DNA of 64,000 bases from Siminovitchia fordii DSM 16014 = CIP 108821 (GCF_000374565.1 NZ_KB894685.1:472221-536220); one strand, 5' to 3'. Numbered from the stretch's first letter, positions 24,666 through 35,200 are shown. The notes: generated by a model not told the origin, from the sequence alone. A program made the numbers and translations.

Positions 24666-25151
24666 TCATAGAATACCTTCTAATTTTAACAAGAGCTCCT
24701 TTTTGTCGACTTGATTCCCCGCGTAACCTGTTAATTTGTTATTCTTTCCAATCACCCGATGGCATGGAATCAATATTGGCAGACGGTTGGCTCTGTTTGC
24801 CTGTCCCACCGCTCTCACTGCTCTTTCATTTTGTATGGAAGCTGCAATGTCAGCATATGTTCGGGTTTCTCCAAAAGGGATTTGAAGCAGCTTATTCCAG
24901 ACTGCTTTCTGGAAGTCTGTTCCGTCTATAGATAGAGGAACAGAAAATTCTCGCCTTTTATTATGGAAATAATCAGACAGTTGGTTGACAGTCTCACGAA
25001 GGATCGGATGATCCCTTCCTTCCTCCATGTTGTTTTTTACCGATTCCGGAACATCTTCCGTATTAAAATAAATTCCGGTTATTCCATAATTTGTAGTGGT
25101 TAGAAATAGTTTACCTATTGCACTGTCCATCTCAGTATAATAAAATTTCAT
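24666..25151 (-). CDS. ogt: Methylated-DNA-protein-cysteine S-methyltransferase
   Basis: The protein has 161 residues. The C-terminal domain carries the acceptor motif I-P-C-H-R-V with Cys130, the V-G-x-A-N helix segment and P-F-G-E-x-R-T-Y. These mark the suicide repair enzyme that takes methyl groups from O6-methylguanine. There is no DNA-binding AraC domain, so it is the stand-alone Ogt type rather than Ada. ATG 25151 is used because AGGGAG lies 9 nt upstream. It is divergent from the acyltransferase gene, similar to the ogt/ykrP area of B. subtilis. Confidence 0.93.
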   Translation of the reverse strand: MKFYYTEMDSAIGKLFLTTTNYGITGIYFNTEDVPESVKNNMEEGRDHPILRETVNQLSDYFHNKRREFSVPLSIDGTDFQKAVWNKLLQIPFGETRTYADIAASIQNERAVRAVGQANRANRLPILIPCHRVIGKNNKLTGYAGNQVDKKELLLKLEGIL

Positions 25152-25292
25152 TATCATAGACTCCCTATCCATTGTATTAGACTCCTTCATCACTTTCATT
25201 ATTTTCTCTCATTTGTTATATAAACGTAATGTTTGTCAAAACATGCAAGGGGAAAATGCAAAGTGACTAACTTAGTATGCGGGGGACCATTG

Positions 25293-26315
25293 ATGAAAAA
25301 AAGAGATTATTACTTTGACAATGCTAAAATCCTGTTGATTTTCCTTGTGGTATTTGGGCATTTTCTTCAATCCTATATTGAAACTAGTTCGTTCATTTCC
25401 TTTTTGTATAAATTCATTTATACATTCCATATGCCGGCGTTCATTCTGATTTCGGGTTTTTTCGCCAAAGGCATTTATGAAAAGGGATATATTGCCAAAA
25501 TAACAAAAAAACTGATCATACCCTATATTTTATTCCAAATCGTCTATGCAGTATTTTACTATTTTTTACACAGCAAGGACACCTTTAAGCTGGAACTTTT
25601 TCAACCGCATTGGTCACTCTGGTTTTTAATCAGTCTATTTTGCTGGAATATCATGTTGCTGGCATTCAGTCGTCTGAAACCCAGAGTTGCCTTGACTATT
25701 GCGCTTTTGGCTGGGCTTGGAGCAGGTTACTTCGACTGGATATCAACTTATTTCAGCTTGTCGAGAACCGTTGTCTTCTTTCCGTTTTTCTTAGCCGGTT
25801 ATTTTTTGAGCAAAAAACATTTTAAAGAGCTTGTACAATCAAGAGCAAAAGTGGCGTCGCTCCTTGTCATGTTAATCGTTGCCACCGGCATCCTTGTTTT
25901 CCCGGATTTGAATGAAAAATGGTTCTTTGGCTCAAAGGCATATAGTGAGTTTGAAAATGCAGAGATGTTTGGAATGTTACAACGAGCGGGAATTTATATT
26001 GTCCAATTTACGATGACTGCATGCTTTTTTGCATTCGTTCCTCGCCGCCAATTCTTTTTTACAAGATGGGGGAAAAATACATTGTACGTCTATTTGCTGC
26101 ACGGATTCATTGTACGTACATTTAGGGGAAGTGATCTAGAGGGATACGTTGATCAAGTGCAGGCATTTCCTTTATTATTGGTAGTCAGTCTTCTATTGAC
26201 CGCCCTCCTCTCAAGTAAATTTATAACAAGCATCACTCAGCCGATTATAGAATTGAAGTGGTCAAAGCTGAAACATGCTGCGAATCAACAGCGAAATGAA
26301 TACAGTTCATCTTGA
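25293..26315 (+). CDS. Acyltransferase family 3 membrane protein (YkrP-like)
   Basis: About 340 residues and ten predicted membrane helices. The N-terminus R-D-Y-Y-F-D-N-A-K-I-L-L-I-F-L-V-V-F-G-H-F is characteristic of the Acyl_transf_3 family. The conserved His is in helix 1, and H-M-P-A-F-I-L-I-S-G-F-F follows in helix 2. These enzymes move acyl groups to sugars or polysaccharides at the membrane. B. subtilis YkrP lies near ogt and ktrD, as here, which suggests orthology. ATG 25293 has GGGGGA upstream; the frame opens earlier at 25233 without a good site. A terminator follows directly. Confidence 0.85.
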   Translation: MKKRDYYFDNAKILLIFLVVFGHFLQSYIETSSFISFLYKFIYTFHMPAFILISGFFAKGIYEKGYIAKITKKLIIPYILFQIVYAVFYYFLHSKDTFKLELFQPHWSLWFLISLFCWNIMLLAFSRLKPRVALTIALLAGLGAGYFDWISTYFSLSRTVVFFPFFLAGYFLSKKHFKELVQSRAKVASLLVMLIVATGILVFPDLNEKWFFGSKAYSEFENAEMFGMLQRAGIYIVQFTMTACFFAFVPRRQFFFTRWGKNTLYVYLLHGFIVRTFRGSDLEGYVDQVQAFPLLLVVSLLLTALLSSKFITSITQPIIELKWSKLKHAANQQRNEYSSS

Positions 26316-26316
26316 T

Positions 26317-26345
26317 AGAGCGGGCGCAGTTCCGCTCTTTTTTTA
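26317..26345 (+). terminator. Terminator after the acyltransferase gene
   Basis: AGAGCGG and CCGCTCT form a 7-bp stem with an 8-nt loop, followed by a run of T residues. Confidence 0.8.
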
Positions 26346-26476
26346 TGCACTATATCCTTTTACCTATATTCGCCATAATTCGAATAGTTCCTGCTTCTTT
26401 TTATCTCAAATTGTAGTTTTCTTTTTTCTTCGCTAAAATAGATGAGGTAGTGAAGAAAAAGGAGTTGCGACAACAA

Positions 26477-28246
26477 ATGAGAGTAATCGCAAGTACGCTT
26501 AATGCAAAGTTTATCCATACAAATCTGGCCATACGCTATTTAAAGGCATATGCCGCGCCAGACCATGACATAGAAATAGCGGAATATACCATCAATGACC
26601 CCATATTGAATATAGTAACGGACCTATTTGCAAAAAAGCCGGACGTCGTTGGATTCAGCTGTTATATATGGAATATAGAACAAACAGTGAAAGTGATACA
26701 GATTATGCGTAAAATAATGCCTAATGTCAAAATTGTACTGGGCGGTCCGGAAGTTTCATATGATGTCGTATATTGGCTGCAACGCTTGAACGAAATCGAT
26801 TTTATTGTTGTGGGTGAAGGTGAAGAAACTTTCAAGGTGCTGCTCGATGCTCTGAAAAATGGGTCAGCTGTCACTGATATCAAAGGGATCGGTTTTATGC
26901 AAGACGGAAAACCAATCATTAACCCGATTAGAGACAAAGTGGATCTTCGTGAACTGCCTTCCCCTTTCCGATTTCCTGAAGATAGAGACAATCTTTCCAA
27001 GCGCGTCATTTACATTGAAACGAGCAGAGGATGCCCATTTAGCTGTCAATTCTGCCTTTCCTCTATTGAAGTGGGTGTGAGGTATTTCAATAGGGAAAAG
27101 ATCAAAGATGACATTAGATATTTGATGGCAAACGGTGCCAAAACAATTAAATTCGTTGACCGCACATTTAATATAAGTAGGAGCTATGCCATGGAGATGT
27201 TTCAATTTCTGATTGATGAACATGTACCAGGCACCGTTTTTCAGTTTGAAATAACAGGTGACATCATGCGCCCGGAAGTCATCGACTTTTTAAATAAAAA
27301 TGCACCTCCTGGTCTGTTCAGATTCGAAATCGGTGTGCAATCAACAAACGATCTGACAAATGAATTGGTGAAAAGGCGGCAGAATTTTGAAAAACTGACA
27401 AGGACCGTGACAATGGTGAAAGAAGGCGGTAAAATTGTTCAGCATCTTGATTTAATAGCCGGGCTCCCAGATGAGGATTACAATTCTTTCCGAAAGACGT
27501 TTAATGATGTTTTCGCCTTAAGGCCGGAAGAGCTTCAACTCGGATTTTTAAAAATGCTGAGGGGTACCGGTCTGAGGATTTCCGCCAAACAGTTCGGCTA
27601 TGTATTCATGAATCATGCCCCGTATGAAATACTACAAAATAATGTCCTAAGCTTTGAAGATGTATTGAAAATTAAACAGGTGGAAGATGTATTGGAGAAG
27701 TACTGGAATGACCACAGAATGGATCATTCAGTGGACTATATCACTTCGTCCTGCTTTGATACACCGTTTGATTTCTTCCAAAACTTCGGTACATATTGGG
27801 ACGAGCAAGGATGGTCCAGGATCGGGCATCAGCTCGAAGATCTCTATTATAGACTCGTTCAGTTTTTAAATGAAAAAGAAGTCCGGAATAGGGAATTGGC
27901 AGAGGGTCTGATGAAGTATGATTATTTGTTGAATCATCGCTATAAACCTAGGAAAGCCTGGTGGGGTACATCTTCTTCGCTTAGTAGACAGGAACGCTCG
28001 GAAATTTATTCCAAGATAAATGATAACCCTACTTTGGCAGGTCATGCTTTTGATCAACTTGGGCTAAGAGAGCGTGATTTATATAAGCATACAGTAGTTG
28101 AGAGTTTCCCATTCTTACTGGGAGAATTTATGGAATCCGGAAAAATCATTCAGCAGAATTCTTACGGTTTGATTTATTACGAACCTTCCAGCGGAGTACC
28201 TACATTCTATCCTTTAAGGATGAAAAATTTATCGAAAATGGCGTGA
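26477..28246 (+). CDS. B12-binding domain radical SAM protein (DUF4080 type)
   Basis: The protein has about 589 residues. Residues 1-135 form a B12-binding-like Rossmann domain, including V-V-G-F-S-C-Y-I-W-N and V-L-G-G-P-E-V-S. The radical SAM cluster ligands are Cys186-x3-Cys190-x2-Cys193 in R-G-C-P-F-S-C-Q-F-C. The C-terminal part (about 380-575) is DUF4080. Members are probably methyltransferases or other SAM/cobalamin enzymes; the substrate is unknown. Homologues start at the ATG at 26477, although AAAGGAG is 12 nt upstream; an in-frame GTG at 26450 is the alternative. It is monocistronic between two terminators. Cobalamin genes are not in the window. Confidence 0.88.
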   Translation: MRVIASTLNAKFIHTNLAIRYLKAYAAPDHDIEIAEYTINDPILNIVTDLFAKKPDVVGFSCYIWNIEQTVKVIQIMRKIMPNVKIVLGGPEVSYDVVYWLQRLNEIDFIVVGEGEETFKVLLDALKNGSAVTDIKGIGFMQDGKPIINPIRDKVDLRELPSPFRFPEDRDNLSKRVIYIETSRGCPFSCQFCLSSIEVGVRYFNREKIKDDIRYLMANGAKTIKFVDRTFNISRSYAMEMFQFLIDEHVPGTVFQFEITGDIMRPEVIDFLNKNAPPGLFRFEIGVQSTNDLTNELVKRRQNFEKLTRTVTMVKEGGKIVQHLDLIAGLPDEDYNSFRKTFNDVFALRPEELQLGFLKMLRGTGLRISAKQFGYVFMNHAPYEILQNNVLSFEDVLKIKQVEDVLEKYWNDHRMDHSVDYITSSCFDTPFDFFQNFGTYWDEQGWSRIGHQLEDLYYRLVQFLNEKEVRNRELAEGLMKYDYLLNHRYKPRKAWWGTSSSLSRQERSEIYSKINDNPTLAGHAFDQLGLRERDLYKHTVVESFPFLLGEFMESGKIIQQNSYGLIYYEPSSGVPTFYPLRMKNLSKMA

Positions 28247-28388
28247 GCAATGCCCGTTTACGACCATCCGAACATGGTTTGCGTTTTTTTGGTATTTGGC
28301 GTATAGACATCTAACTGCATAGAAAGAGTCGTAGACCCGATGACGGAGAAGTAACAGTATAGCAAAGCTCTAAAAGAATTCATACAAA

Positions 28389-28414
28389 AAAACCGGCAGT
28401 CTTTGCCGGTTTTT
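28389..28414. terminator. Bidirectional terminator between the radical SAM gene and ddh
   Basis: AAAACCGGCA and TGCCGGTTTT surround a 5-nt loop and are flanked by A and T runs. It lies 6 bp past the ddh stop and serves both converging genes. A weaker hairpin with a T7 run follows the radical SAM gene at about 28258-28290. Confidence 0.8.
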
Positions 28415-28419
28415 CGTCT

Positions 28420-29406
28420 TTATAAAAGTTCTTTCCTTAGTTGTTCTGGAGACTTTGGAGACAAATGACCCGCTGGAACATCAAAAACAGTTTTTGCTCC
28501 GTATTGCCCCTCCTTGTTCATCTTATATGCCGCACGAGCATAAGTGACCAATATGCTGGAGGTAAACTCTGGGTTGCTATCCAGTTTTAAAGAGTATTCC
28601 ACAATTTGGTTTGTTTTGTTCCCTGTGATTCCACTCCTGATGACAAAACCGCCATGGACCATTTTAGAATGGTTCTTTTTCAGTTCCTCTTCAGAAATGA
28701 AGTTTACAATTGTATCATAATCCGCGAAATAGTTGGGCATCGTTTTGATTTCATTTTCAATTTTTTCCTTGTCTGCCCCTTCTTCGGCAACAACGAAACA
28801 TTCACGCAGATGTTTTTCCCTCGTGGAAAGCTCCGGGTTCTCCCCATTTCTTACACGGTTAACCGCCTCTTCGATCGGAATGGTGTATTGAACACCGGCC
28901 TTTACACCTTCCACTCTCCTGATTGCATCGGAATGGCCCTGACTGAGCCCTTTCCCCCAGAATGTATATGTTTCACCTTCAGGGAGTATCGCTTCTCCGA
29001 GCAGACGGTTTATGGAAAACATCCCTGGATCCCATCCGACAGAAATTATGCTTGTTTTATTGCCGGATTTTGCCGCCTCATCCATCACAGCATAGTATTC
29101 AGGTATTTTTGCATGCGTGTCAAAGCTATCGATCGTATTAAATAATTTGGCAAAGTTTGGCCCCTGCTCTGGAAGGTCCGTTGCTGAGCCCCCGCATAAA
29201 ATCATTACATCGATTTCATCCTTATATTTTTCCGCCTCAGATATATGTAAAACTTTAACAGAAGGATCCAATGTTTCGACACTTTCAGGGTCCCTGCGCG
29301 AGAAAATGGCGACAAGCTCCATGTCATTATTTTGCTTCAGGGCGAATTCTACCCCTTTACCCAAGTTACCATAACCATTGATGCCTACTCTAATTTTTTG
29401 GTTCAT
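28420..29406 (-). CDS. ddh: meso-Diaminopimelate D-dehydrogenase
   Basis: The protein has 328 residues, the typical length for Ddh. The NADP-binding motif G-I-N-G-Y-G-N-L-G-K-G lies at residues 8-18. Substrate-side motifs include S-V-G-W-D-P-G-M-F-S, G-K-G-L-S-Q-G-H-S-D-A and H-G-G-F-V-I-R. Ddh makes meso-diaminopimelate from tetrahydrodipicolinate, ammonia and NADPH in one step, feeding cell wall and lysine synthesis. Many Bacilli rely on the acetylated DapH route, so Ddh may be an additional or alternative route. It lies 31 bp after ktrD with AAGGAGG before the ATG and is probably co-transcribed. Confidence 0.93.
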   Translation of the reverse strand: MNQKIRVGINGYGNLGKGVEFALKQNNDMELVAIFSRRDPESVETLDPSVKVLHISEAEKYKDEIDVMILCGGSATDLPEQGPNFAKLFNTIDSFDTHAKIPEYYAVMDEAAKSGNKTSIISVGWDPGMFSINRLLGEAILPEGETYTFWGKGLSQGHSDAIRRVEGVKAGVQYTIPIEEAVNRVRNGENPELSTREKHLRECFVVAEEGADKEKIENEIKTMPNYFADYDTIVNFISEEELKKNHSKMVHGGFVIRSGITGNKTNQIVEYSLKLDSNPEFTSSILVTYARAAYKMNKEGQYGAKTVFDVPAGHLSPKSPEQLRKELL

Positions 29407-29437
29407 ATATTCATCCTCCTTGACAAAATATTTGGTT

Positions 29438-30808
29438 CTAACCTATTATGACTCGTTCCTTCGGATATTGGAAGTCAGGTGCTTTGTCATTGCTCGACAA
29501 AATGAACAAAAATGACAATATGCCTATTCTGCCGATAAACATCAAAATAATAAGCATCCATTTTCCAAATGTTGTCAGATTTGGAGTGATCCCCATGGAA
29601 GCTCCACAGGTTCCGAAAGCGGAAGCCACTTCAAAAATAATTGATATCAGACTGACGTTCTCCGTTGCCGACAATATCACAACAGATGATCCGTACAGTA
29701 TGACGGCGAGCATTAATACCACAAGAGATTTAATCACATCATCATGATGGATTTCCCTCTTGAACACTTTGATTGTCCTTCGTCCCCTCGCATAATGAAT
29801 CAGAAACAAAATATTCAAAGCGAATGTAGTAGTTCTGATTCCGCCTCCGACAGAGCTTGGCGATGCCCCGATAAACATCAGTGCTGACATAAACAGAATA
29901 GTTGGAGTTGAAAAATCATTGATATCAAGCGTTAATAACCCTGCGCTTCTCATCGTTGTTGATTGGAACAGTGAATAAAAGAGAGATTCATGCCATGACT
30001 TTCCGGCAAAGAATCCATTGATTTCAAGTGAGAAAATAACTACTGTCCCTGCAACAAGCAAAATGAAATATGTAGCAGTGGTAATTTTTGTAAACAAAGA
30101 AAAACGAAACCTGGTCTTGGTCCCCTTATAAAATAAAAATTTCCTCACTTCTGTCCAAACCGGAAATCCGATTGCCCCAAGAATAATCAATATCATAGTT
30201 ACAAATTGAACGAAATAATCATGTGCAAAAGGAATCAGAGATTCACCGGTAATATCAAAGCCGGCATTTGTTGTTGCGCTGACAGAAGCGAACACCCCTT
30301 GGAGAAAAGCTTCCTTTGGATCATGGAAATACTTCATGTAATAAGTCCCCAGAACGAGGGCTCCAATTGCTTCAATCAATATAATCAAATAAAGAATTTG
30401 TTTAAGTAAGTTAACCAACCCGGACAAATTTAATTGATTTTGATCAGTTTGAATCAATTGCCGTTGCTTTAATCCAATTTTCTTGCCGAACAATAGCCAG
30501 AAGAAAGTATTGATGGTCATAATTCCAATCCCTCCAACCTGGAGGGCGAATATCAAAATAAAAATCCCGACGACCGACAACGTTTCAGATAAATCAACAG
30601 TCGTTAAACCGGTAACGCTGACCGAGCTGGCTGCCACAAAAATAGCATCCATCGCAGACCAATCCGCACCCTCCTGCCTGGCAACCGGCAGGCTGAGAAG
30701 AAGCGCTACGACCCCGACCGTCAAAAAGTAATAAGAGACCAATACTCGAAAAGGTGTCAGCGACATTTTGTATAGTCTTCGTTTATGGAATGGTTTCATT
30801 TTTCTCAT
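29438..30808 (-). CDS. ktrD: Potassium uptake channel subunit KtrD (TrkH/KtrB family)
   Basis: The protein has 456 residues with the four M1-P-M2 repeats of the TrkH/KtrB family. The four pore loops are readable as S-V-T-G-L-T-T, S-A-T-T-N-A-G-F, T-T-M-R-S-A-G and F-G-T-C-G-A-S-M-G, each centred on the conserved Gly that lines the K+ filter. B. subtilis KtrD (YkrM) is a low-affinity K+ channel that works with KtrC and is controlled by c-di-AMP. No RCK partner gene is adjacent. The start is either the ATG at 30808, with GAGG very close, or the ATG at 30799. The ddh gene follows in the same direction. Confidence 0.9.
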   Translation of the reverse strand: MRKMKPFHKRRLYKMSLTPFRVLVSYYFLTVGVVALLLSLPVARQEGADWSAMDAIFVAASSVSVTGLTTVDLSETLSVVGIFILIFALQVGGIGIMTINTFFWLLFGKKIGLKQRQLIQTDQNQLNLSGLVNLLKQILYLIILIEAIGALVLGTYYMKYFHDPKEAFLQGVFASVSATTNAGFDITGESLIPFAHDYFVQFVTMILIILGAIGFPVWTEVRKFLFYKGTKTRFRFSLFTKITTATYFILLVAGTVVIFSLEINGFFAGKSWHESLFYSLFQSTTMRSAGLLTLDINDFSTPTILFMSALMFIGASPSSVGGGIRTTTFALNILFLIHYARGRRTIKVFKREIHHDDVIKSLVVLMLAVILYGSSVVILSATENVSLISIIFEVASAFGTCGASMGITPNLTTFGKWMLIILMFIGRIGILSFLFILSSNDKAPDFQYPKERVIIG

Positions 30809-30905
30809 TTCCTCTGTATTTATTCATTATTCCATCATAAGCAAAATGCCGGTGAATGGAAAGTAGGTATGTACAAATGTACCAAAAAACATGTAGCATG
30901 TTCCA

Positions 30906-30935
30906 GCATTACTTTTTCTTTTATCGAACATACTA
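30906..30935 (+). promoter_or_regulatory. SigmaG-type promoter of the SASP gene
   Basis: GCATT (30906-30910), an 18-nt spacer and CATACTA (30929-30935) fit the forespore SigmaG consensus G-M-A-T-R / CATNMTA with one mismatch in the -35. It is 43 bp upstream of the SASP start codon. Confidence 0.75.
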
Positions 30936-30978
30936 TCAATAAGGTTACCCAAAAATAACTTTTCAAGGAGGAAAAATA

Positions 30979-31179
30979 ATGGGACAGAGAAGCAATCAAT
31001 TACTCGTTCCTGGTATAGAACAATATTTGGATCAGGTGAAACTTGAAATCGCCCAGGAATTTGGAGTTGTTCTAGGATCTGACACTGTCGCTAGAGCAAA
31101 CGGTTCTGTAGGCGGTGAAATTACCAAGCGCCTCGTCAAACAAGCTCAATCTCAATTATCAGGCAATCAACAGCAATAA
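30979..31179 (+). CDS. Alpha/beta-type small acid-soluble spore protein
   Basis: The protein has 66 residues. It has the SASP hallmarks: the E-I-A-Q-E-F-G-V block containing the GPR protease cleavage site (Glu-Ile/Phe-x-type), a central [22 protein letters not shown] segment, and a Gln-rich tail. These proteins coat spore DNA, protect it from UV and heat, and supply amino acids at germination. AAGGAGG precedes the ATG and a SigmaG-type promoter lies upstream, so it should be made only in the forespore. A palindrome downstream terminates it and the converging TerC gene. Confidence 0.95.
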   Translation: MGQRSNQLLVPGIEQYLDQVKLEIAQEFGVVLGSDTVARANGSVGGEITKRLVKQAQSQLSGNQQQ

Positions 31180-31183
31180 ATGG

Positions 31184-31218
31184 AACAGTCCCTGTTTTAT
31201 AAAACTACAGGGACTGTT
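31184..31218. terminator. Bidirectional terminator between the SASP and TerC genes
   Basis: AACAGTCCCTG and CAGGGACTGTT form a perfect 11-bp stem with a 13-nt loop. It lies 4 bp after the SASP stop and 6 bp after the TerC gene stop. Confidence 0.8.
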
Positions 31219-31224
31219 TCATTA

Positions 31225-31995
31225 CTATTTATTTGAAGATTGAAGAACGGCCTTTTTCTTTGACGTAATATAACCAGAAACCGCAATCAGGATAAGGACG
31301 ATCCAAAATGTCAGTTTCCATTCAAACGATTCCGGAAAATGAGGGTTCAATAATCCAACCTTCTGATGAGACAACGTCAGGACTGCAAGCTTTACTCCCA
31401 CCCATCCGACAATTAAAAATGCGGATGTTTCCAAACCTGGATATTTAGACAACAGGCTGACAAAAGAATTCGCGGCAAATCGCATGATAATAACCCCGAT
31501 TAGACCGCCCAACAGCATAACAAGGAATTGTCCTCCGTCAATACCTCCAACTTGAAACCATCCGGTTGGTTTCAAGGTAACTGCGAGCACGACCGCAGCA
31601 AGCATTGAATCAATTGCAAAGGCAATATCGGCAATTTCCACTTTAAACACCGTAAACCAAAACGACTGACTTTTGCTTTTTTCTTTTATATTTTTTGCCT
31701 TTTCGATACCCGAATATTTTTTAACAAGGTAGTGAGCTGCCAAAAATAACAAATAGGCTGCACCAATGGCTTGAATCTGCCATACATTAACTAAAAATGT
31801 AATTAAAAACAATGCAATGAAACGGAAAAGGAAAGCACCGAACAAACCGTAGAACAAGGCCTTCCTCTGCTTGTCTTTAGGAAGGTGCTTAACCATGACA
31901 GCCATGACGACCGCATTGTCCGCTGCCAATATCCCCTCCAAGCCGACCAGTACAATCAGCACCCATAAATACTCCAACAACATTGATAATTCCAA
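31225..31995 (-). CDS. meeY: TerC family manganese exporter (YkoY/MeeY-like)
   Basis: The protein has about 256 residues and eight membrane helices. The TerC family acidic motifs are present: G-L-E-G-I-L-A-A-D-N-A-V in helix 1 and E-I-A-D-I-A-F-A-I-D-S near residue 120. TerC proteins of Bacilli export Mn2+, in part to metalate secreted enzymes. The riboswitch upstream belongs to the Mn2+-sensing yybP-ykoY class, which in B. subtilis controls ykoY, so assignment to the YkoY branch is well supported. The start is a TTG at 31995, 7 nt after GGAGGG; the ATG at 31983 has no site at good spacing. It is monocistronic. Confidence 0.9.
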   Translation of the reverse strand: MELSMLLEYLWVLIVLVGLEGILAADNAVVMAVMVKHLPKDKQRKALFYGLFGAFLFRFIALFLITFLVNVWQIQAIGAAYLLFLAAHYLVKKYSGIEKAKNIKEKSKSQSFWFTVFKVEIADIAFAIDSMLAAVVLAVTLKPTGWFQVGGIDGGQFLVMLLGGLIGVIIMRFAANSFVSLLSKYPGLETSAFLIVGWVGVKLAVLTLSHQKVGLLNPHFPESFEWKLTFWIVLILIAVSGYITSKKKAVLQSSNK

Positions 31996-32053
31996 ATTAA
32001 ATCCCTCCCGTGAAAATGATCAACATCCCCATCGGCAGCCTTTAATTGGAAAA

Positions 32054-32192
32054 TCAAAAAGACCCTTGCCCGATGGGCAAAGGTCTTGCTGGACATGTTC
32101 ATGCCAACAAAGCCGGTGAATTGCTTCACGAATTGACGACTTTGTTTCAAATGAGCCTAAAAAGCTCATTTGATGCTACTCCCCTTTGACTT
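32054..32192 (-). promoter_or_regulatory. yybP-ykoY manganese riboswitch with terminator
   Basis: Reading the minus strand, the conserved GGGGAGTAGC (32175-32184) opens the aptamer. A variable hairpin (TGAGC...GCTCA) follows, then GTCGTCAATTC and an A-C-C-G-G-C-T-T-T-G-T-T-G-G-C segment, and a return strand with CATGTCCAGC. The expression platform is an intrinsic terminator (AAGACC/GGTCTT around GCCC, 32059-32087) ending in T residues. An inverted repeat TTGACTTAAAGTCAA leads into it. Mn2+ binding is expected to prevent termination and allow expression of the TerC exporter gene downstream. Confidence 0.9.
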
Positions 32193-32261
32193 TAAGTCAA
32201 GCTGTATGTTGTTTTTTTCATTATAATTTATAATCGATTAAAAAGCAATGAAAATTTGAAT

Positions 32262-35200
32262 CTATTCCCGGTATTTCTTCTTCGTGTTCATTGTTCTTGT
32301 TTCCGGGTCAAACAGGCTGTACACAACCGGAATCACGAAAAGAGTAAGGAATGTACTGCTTATCAATCCCCCAATAACTGCCACACCCATAGGCTGGTTC
32401 ATTTCTGTTCCCTCACCAAGACCCAGAGCCAATGGCACTAGTCCCAATATCGTTGTCAATGCAGTCATAAGGATAGGACGAGCCCGGTCCTTGACCGATA
32501 TGACAAGTGCTTCATAGCTGGAAAAGCCTGCTTCTTTTCGCTGGTTGATATAATCGACAATCACAATGGCATTATTCACTACAATACCAGCAAGTATTAT
32601 GACCCCTATAAGAGCAGGGATACTAAGAGGTATCCGAGCAATTACCAAGGCCAACGTAACTCCGATCACCATGAGCGGAACTGTAAACATGATGACGAAC
32701 GGGTATTTGAATGATTCAAACTGTGCCGCCATAACAATGTACACAAGGATGATCGCAAGTACAAATGCCATAACCATATCGTTGATCGAGTCCTCAAGCA
32801 ACTCTTTCTCACCGCTGAATGTTACTTCTGTTTCATCAGGCAAGTTCAGATCAGCAATTGTTTTCTCCACTTTTTTTGACATATCTCCGATATTTGTTGC
32901 CGTATCATATTTCATTGTAAATTCAACAGAATCCTGCTGATTAATCCTTTGTATTTCAACTGGCCCGCTGCCAATTTCAATCTTGGCCATATCCTTTAAC
33001 TCCGCATACCCCCCGTCAGGCTTTTTAATTAATAAGGTTTTAAGTTTGTCGATATTCCTTGTAATTTTTTCATCATATGCTACATAAACACCGTAAACGT
33101 CAGAATTATCACTGATGACCTGAGTAGCTTGGACCCCTCGGGTCACATCATTTACAGCTGTTGCTATTTGAGCCGGCGCAAGTCCTGCTTCAAGTGCTTT
33201 ATCCCTATCGACAGTGATCTGTATCTCATCGACTTTATCACTTGTACTAGTGGAAAGATCTGTCACATGTTTCAATTTCTCTAGAGCGGCAAATATTTTA
33301 TCTGAGCTCTCGTCCAACCGGGCTTTGTTGGTATCACCTACATTAAAAGTCAGCGTCTGCGGGGCAATACCCGAAGCTGCATCTACATTGAATCTAATGG
33401 ATGTTCCTTTTTTTATCCCCTCTACCTTTTCTTCCAGCTTTGGCTTCAATCCGTCGACAAACTCAAACACAGAATGATCCCGTTTGTCCAGGGGCTTCAG
33501 TTTTATATAAATCTCAGCTGTATTGCTTTTTGAAGTTCCCTGGAATGAGGATTCCTGTGTTGACCCAATCAGACTAACGTAGGTATCAACAATTTTCTCG
33601 TCTTTCAATTCACTTTCAATGGCTTCCACGACTTTCCCCGTTTCGGATATTGCTGAGCCATTTTCTAATTCAAGGTTAATACTGAAAAAACCTTCATCCG
33701 TCGGTGGAAGAAACTGCATTCCAACTGTAAACAGCCCAAGCCCACCACCTACGAATAACAGCAGTGAAGTGAATAATACAAAGAAACGGTGCCTCAAAGA
33801 CCAACGAATAGTCTTATCAAGGAAATTCATCGGTTTGGACCTCCGCCTTCTGGCCTCGAAGTCGCCGCCCGGCTTTTTCAGCAGTCTGCTGGCAAGCATA
33901 GGGATGACCGTTAAGGCAACAAAAAGGGAAGCGAATAGACTGAATGAGATTGTATAGGCAAATTCCTTAAACAGTTGACCAAGCAATCCACTTATAAAGA
34001 CAACTGGCAAGAAAACAGCAACGGTCGTCAGCGTAGATGCTGTGATGGCTCCTGCAACTTCGACGGCGCCTTCCCTTGCAGCAGTTTTCGGGTCTTTCCC
34101 CATCGAAAGATGCCTGTAAATATTTTCAATCACAACGATGGCATTATCAACAAGCATACCGATACCAAGAGCCAGTGCCCCAAGGGTCATAATATTCAAT
34201 GCAAAATCTGCAAAAAACATCAAGACGAATGTCACAATTACTGAATAAGGAATGGCAATTCCAATAATTAATGGGCTCTTAATATTCCTTAAAAACAGGA
34301 ACAGAACCAACATGGCCAACGCTCCCCCGATGACAAGTGATGAAGCAATATTACCTATGGCCATTTGAATATAGTCACCTTGGTCGAACAATATATCAGA
34401 TTCAATATCTTTAAATTGATCTTTTTTCAGTAATTTTTTTAACTCTTTCTGAAAATCCTTTGATACATTTGCCGTATTGGCATCTGACTCCTGCAAAACA
34501 CTTAAAAGAACTGAGGGAAGCTCATTCGTCCTCGTGATCATTCCTTCATTCTGTTTCTGTTTTTTTACTTCTGCTACATCACGAATCCTGATTTTATCTC
34601 CTGATAATGGATCAGATACAATTACCAGTTTCTCAATTTCGTTCGCTGAATGAAGGGAACTGATAATTCTTGTTGTTAATTCTTTTCCACCTGTCAACAC
34701 TGTTTCCCCAGGCATGGAAATATTATTTGCCTGAATCAAATGAACAATATCGGATTGCGAAAGACCATACTTTTTTAATTTATCTTGAGCAAGAGTAATT
34801 TTGATTTCTTCTGTCAATTTACCGGTCACATTGACGCTTGCGACTCCTTCAACTCTCGTTAACTCGGTAGTCAATTGATCAGCAAGCTTTTTCAACGATT
34901 CTTCGTCGGTATCTGATTTTAAAGAAAGCTGAATAACTGGAAATTGAGAAGGGTCGAACTTCAATAGTCTTGGTTTTGATGCATCGGAAGGTACGGATGT
35001 CTGATCGATCCTCTGCAAAATATCATTTTGGACATCATCAATCAAAGTCGACCATGTGAACTCCATGACAATTAAGTTCGAGCCTTCCTCTGAGAAAGAC
35101 TGCACATTTTTAATCCCCGGCAGCGTTGATAAATTCGCCTCCAGGGGTTTTGATACTTTCTCAACGACTTCAGTCGGGCTTGCACCTTCAAAGGTAGTCA

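Noticed and set aside
30840-30900. ydaO-type c-di-AMP riboswitch before ktrD
   Set aside because: The interval is only about 170 bp, shared with the SASP promoter, and lacks the conserved aptamer motifs.
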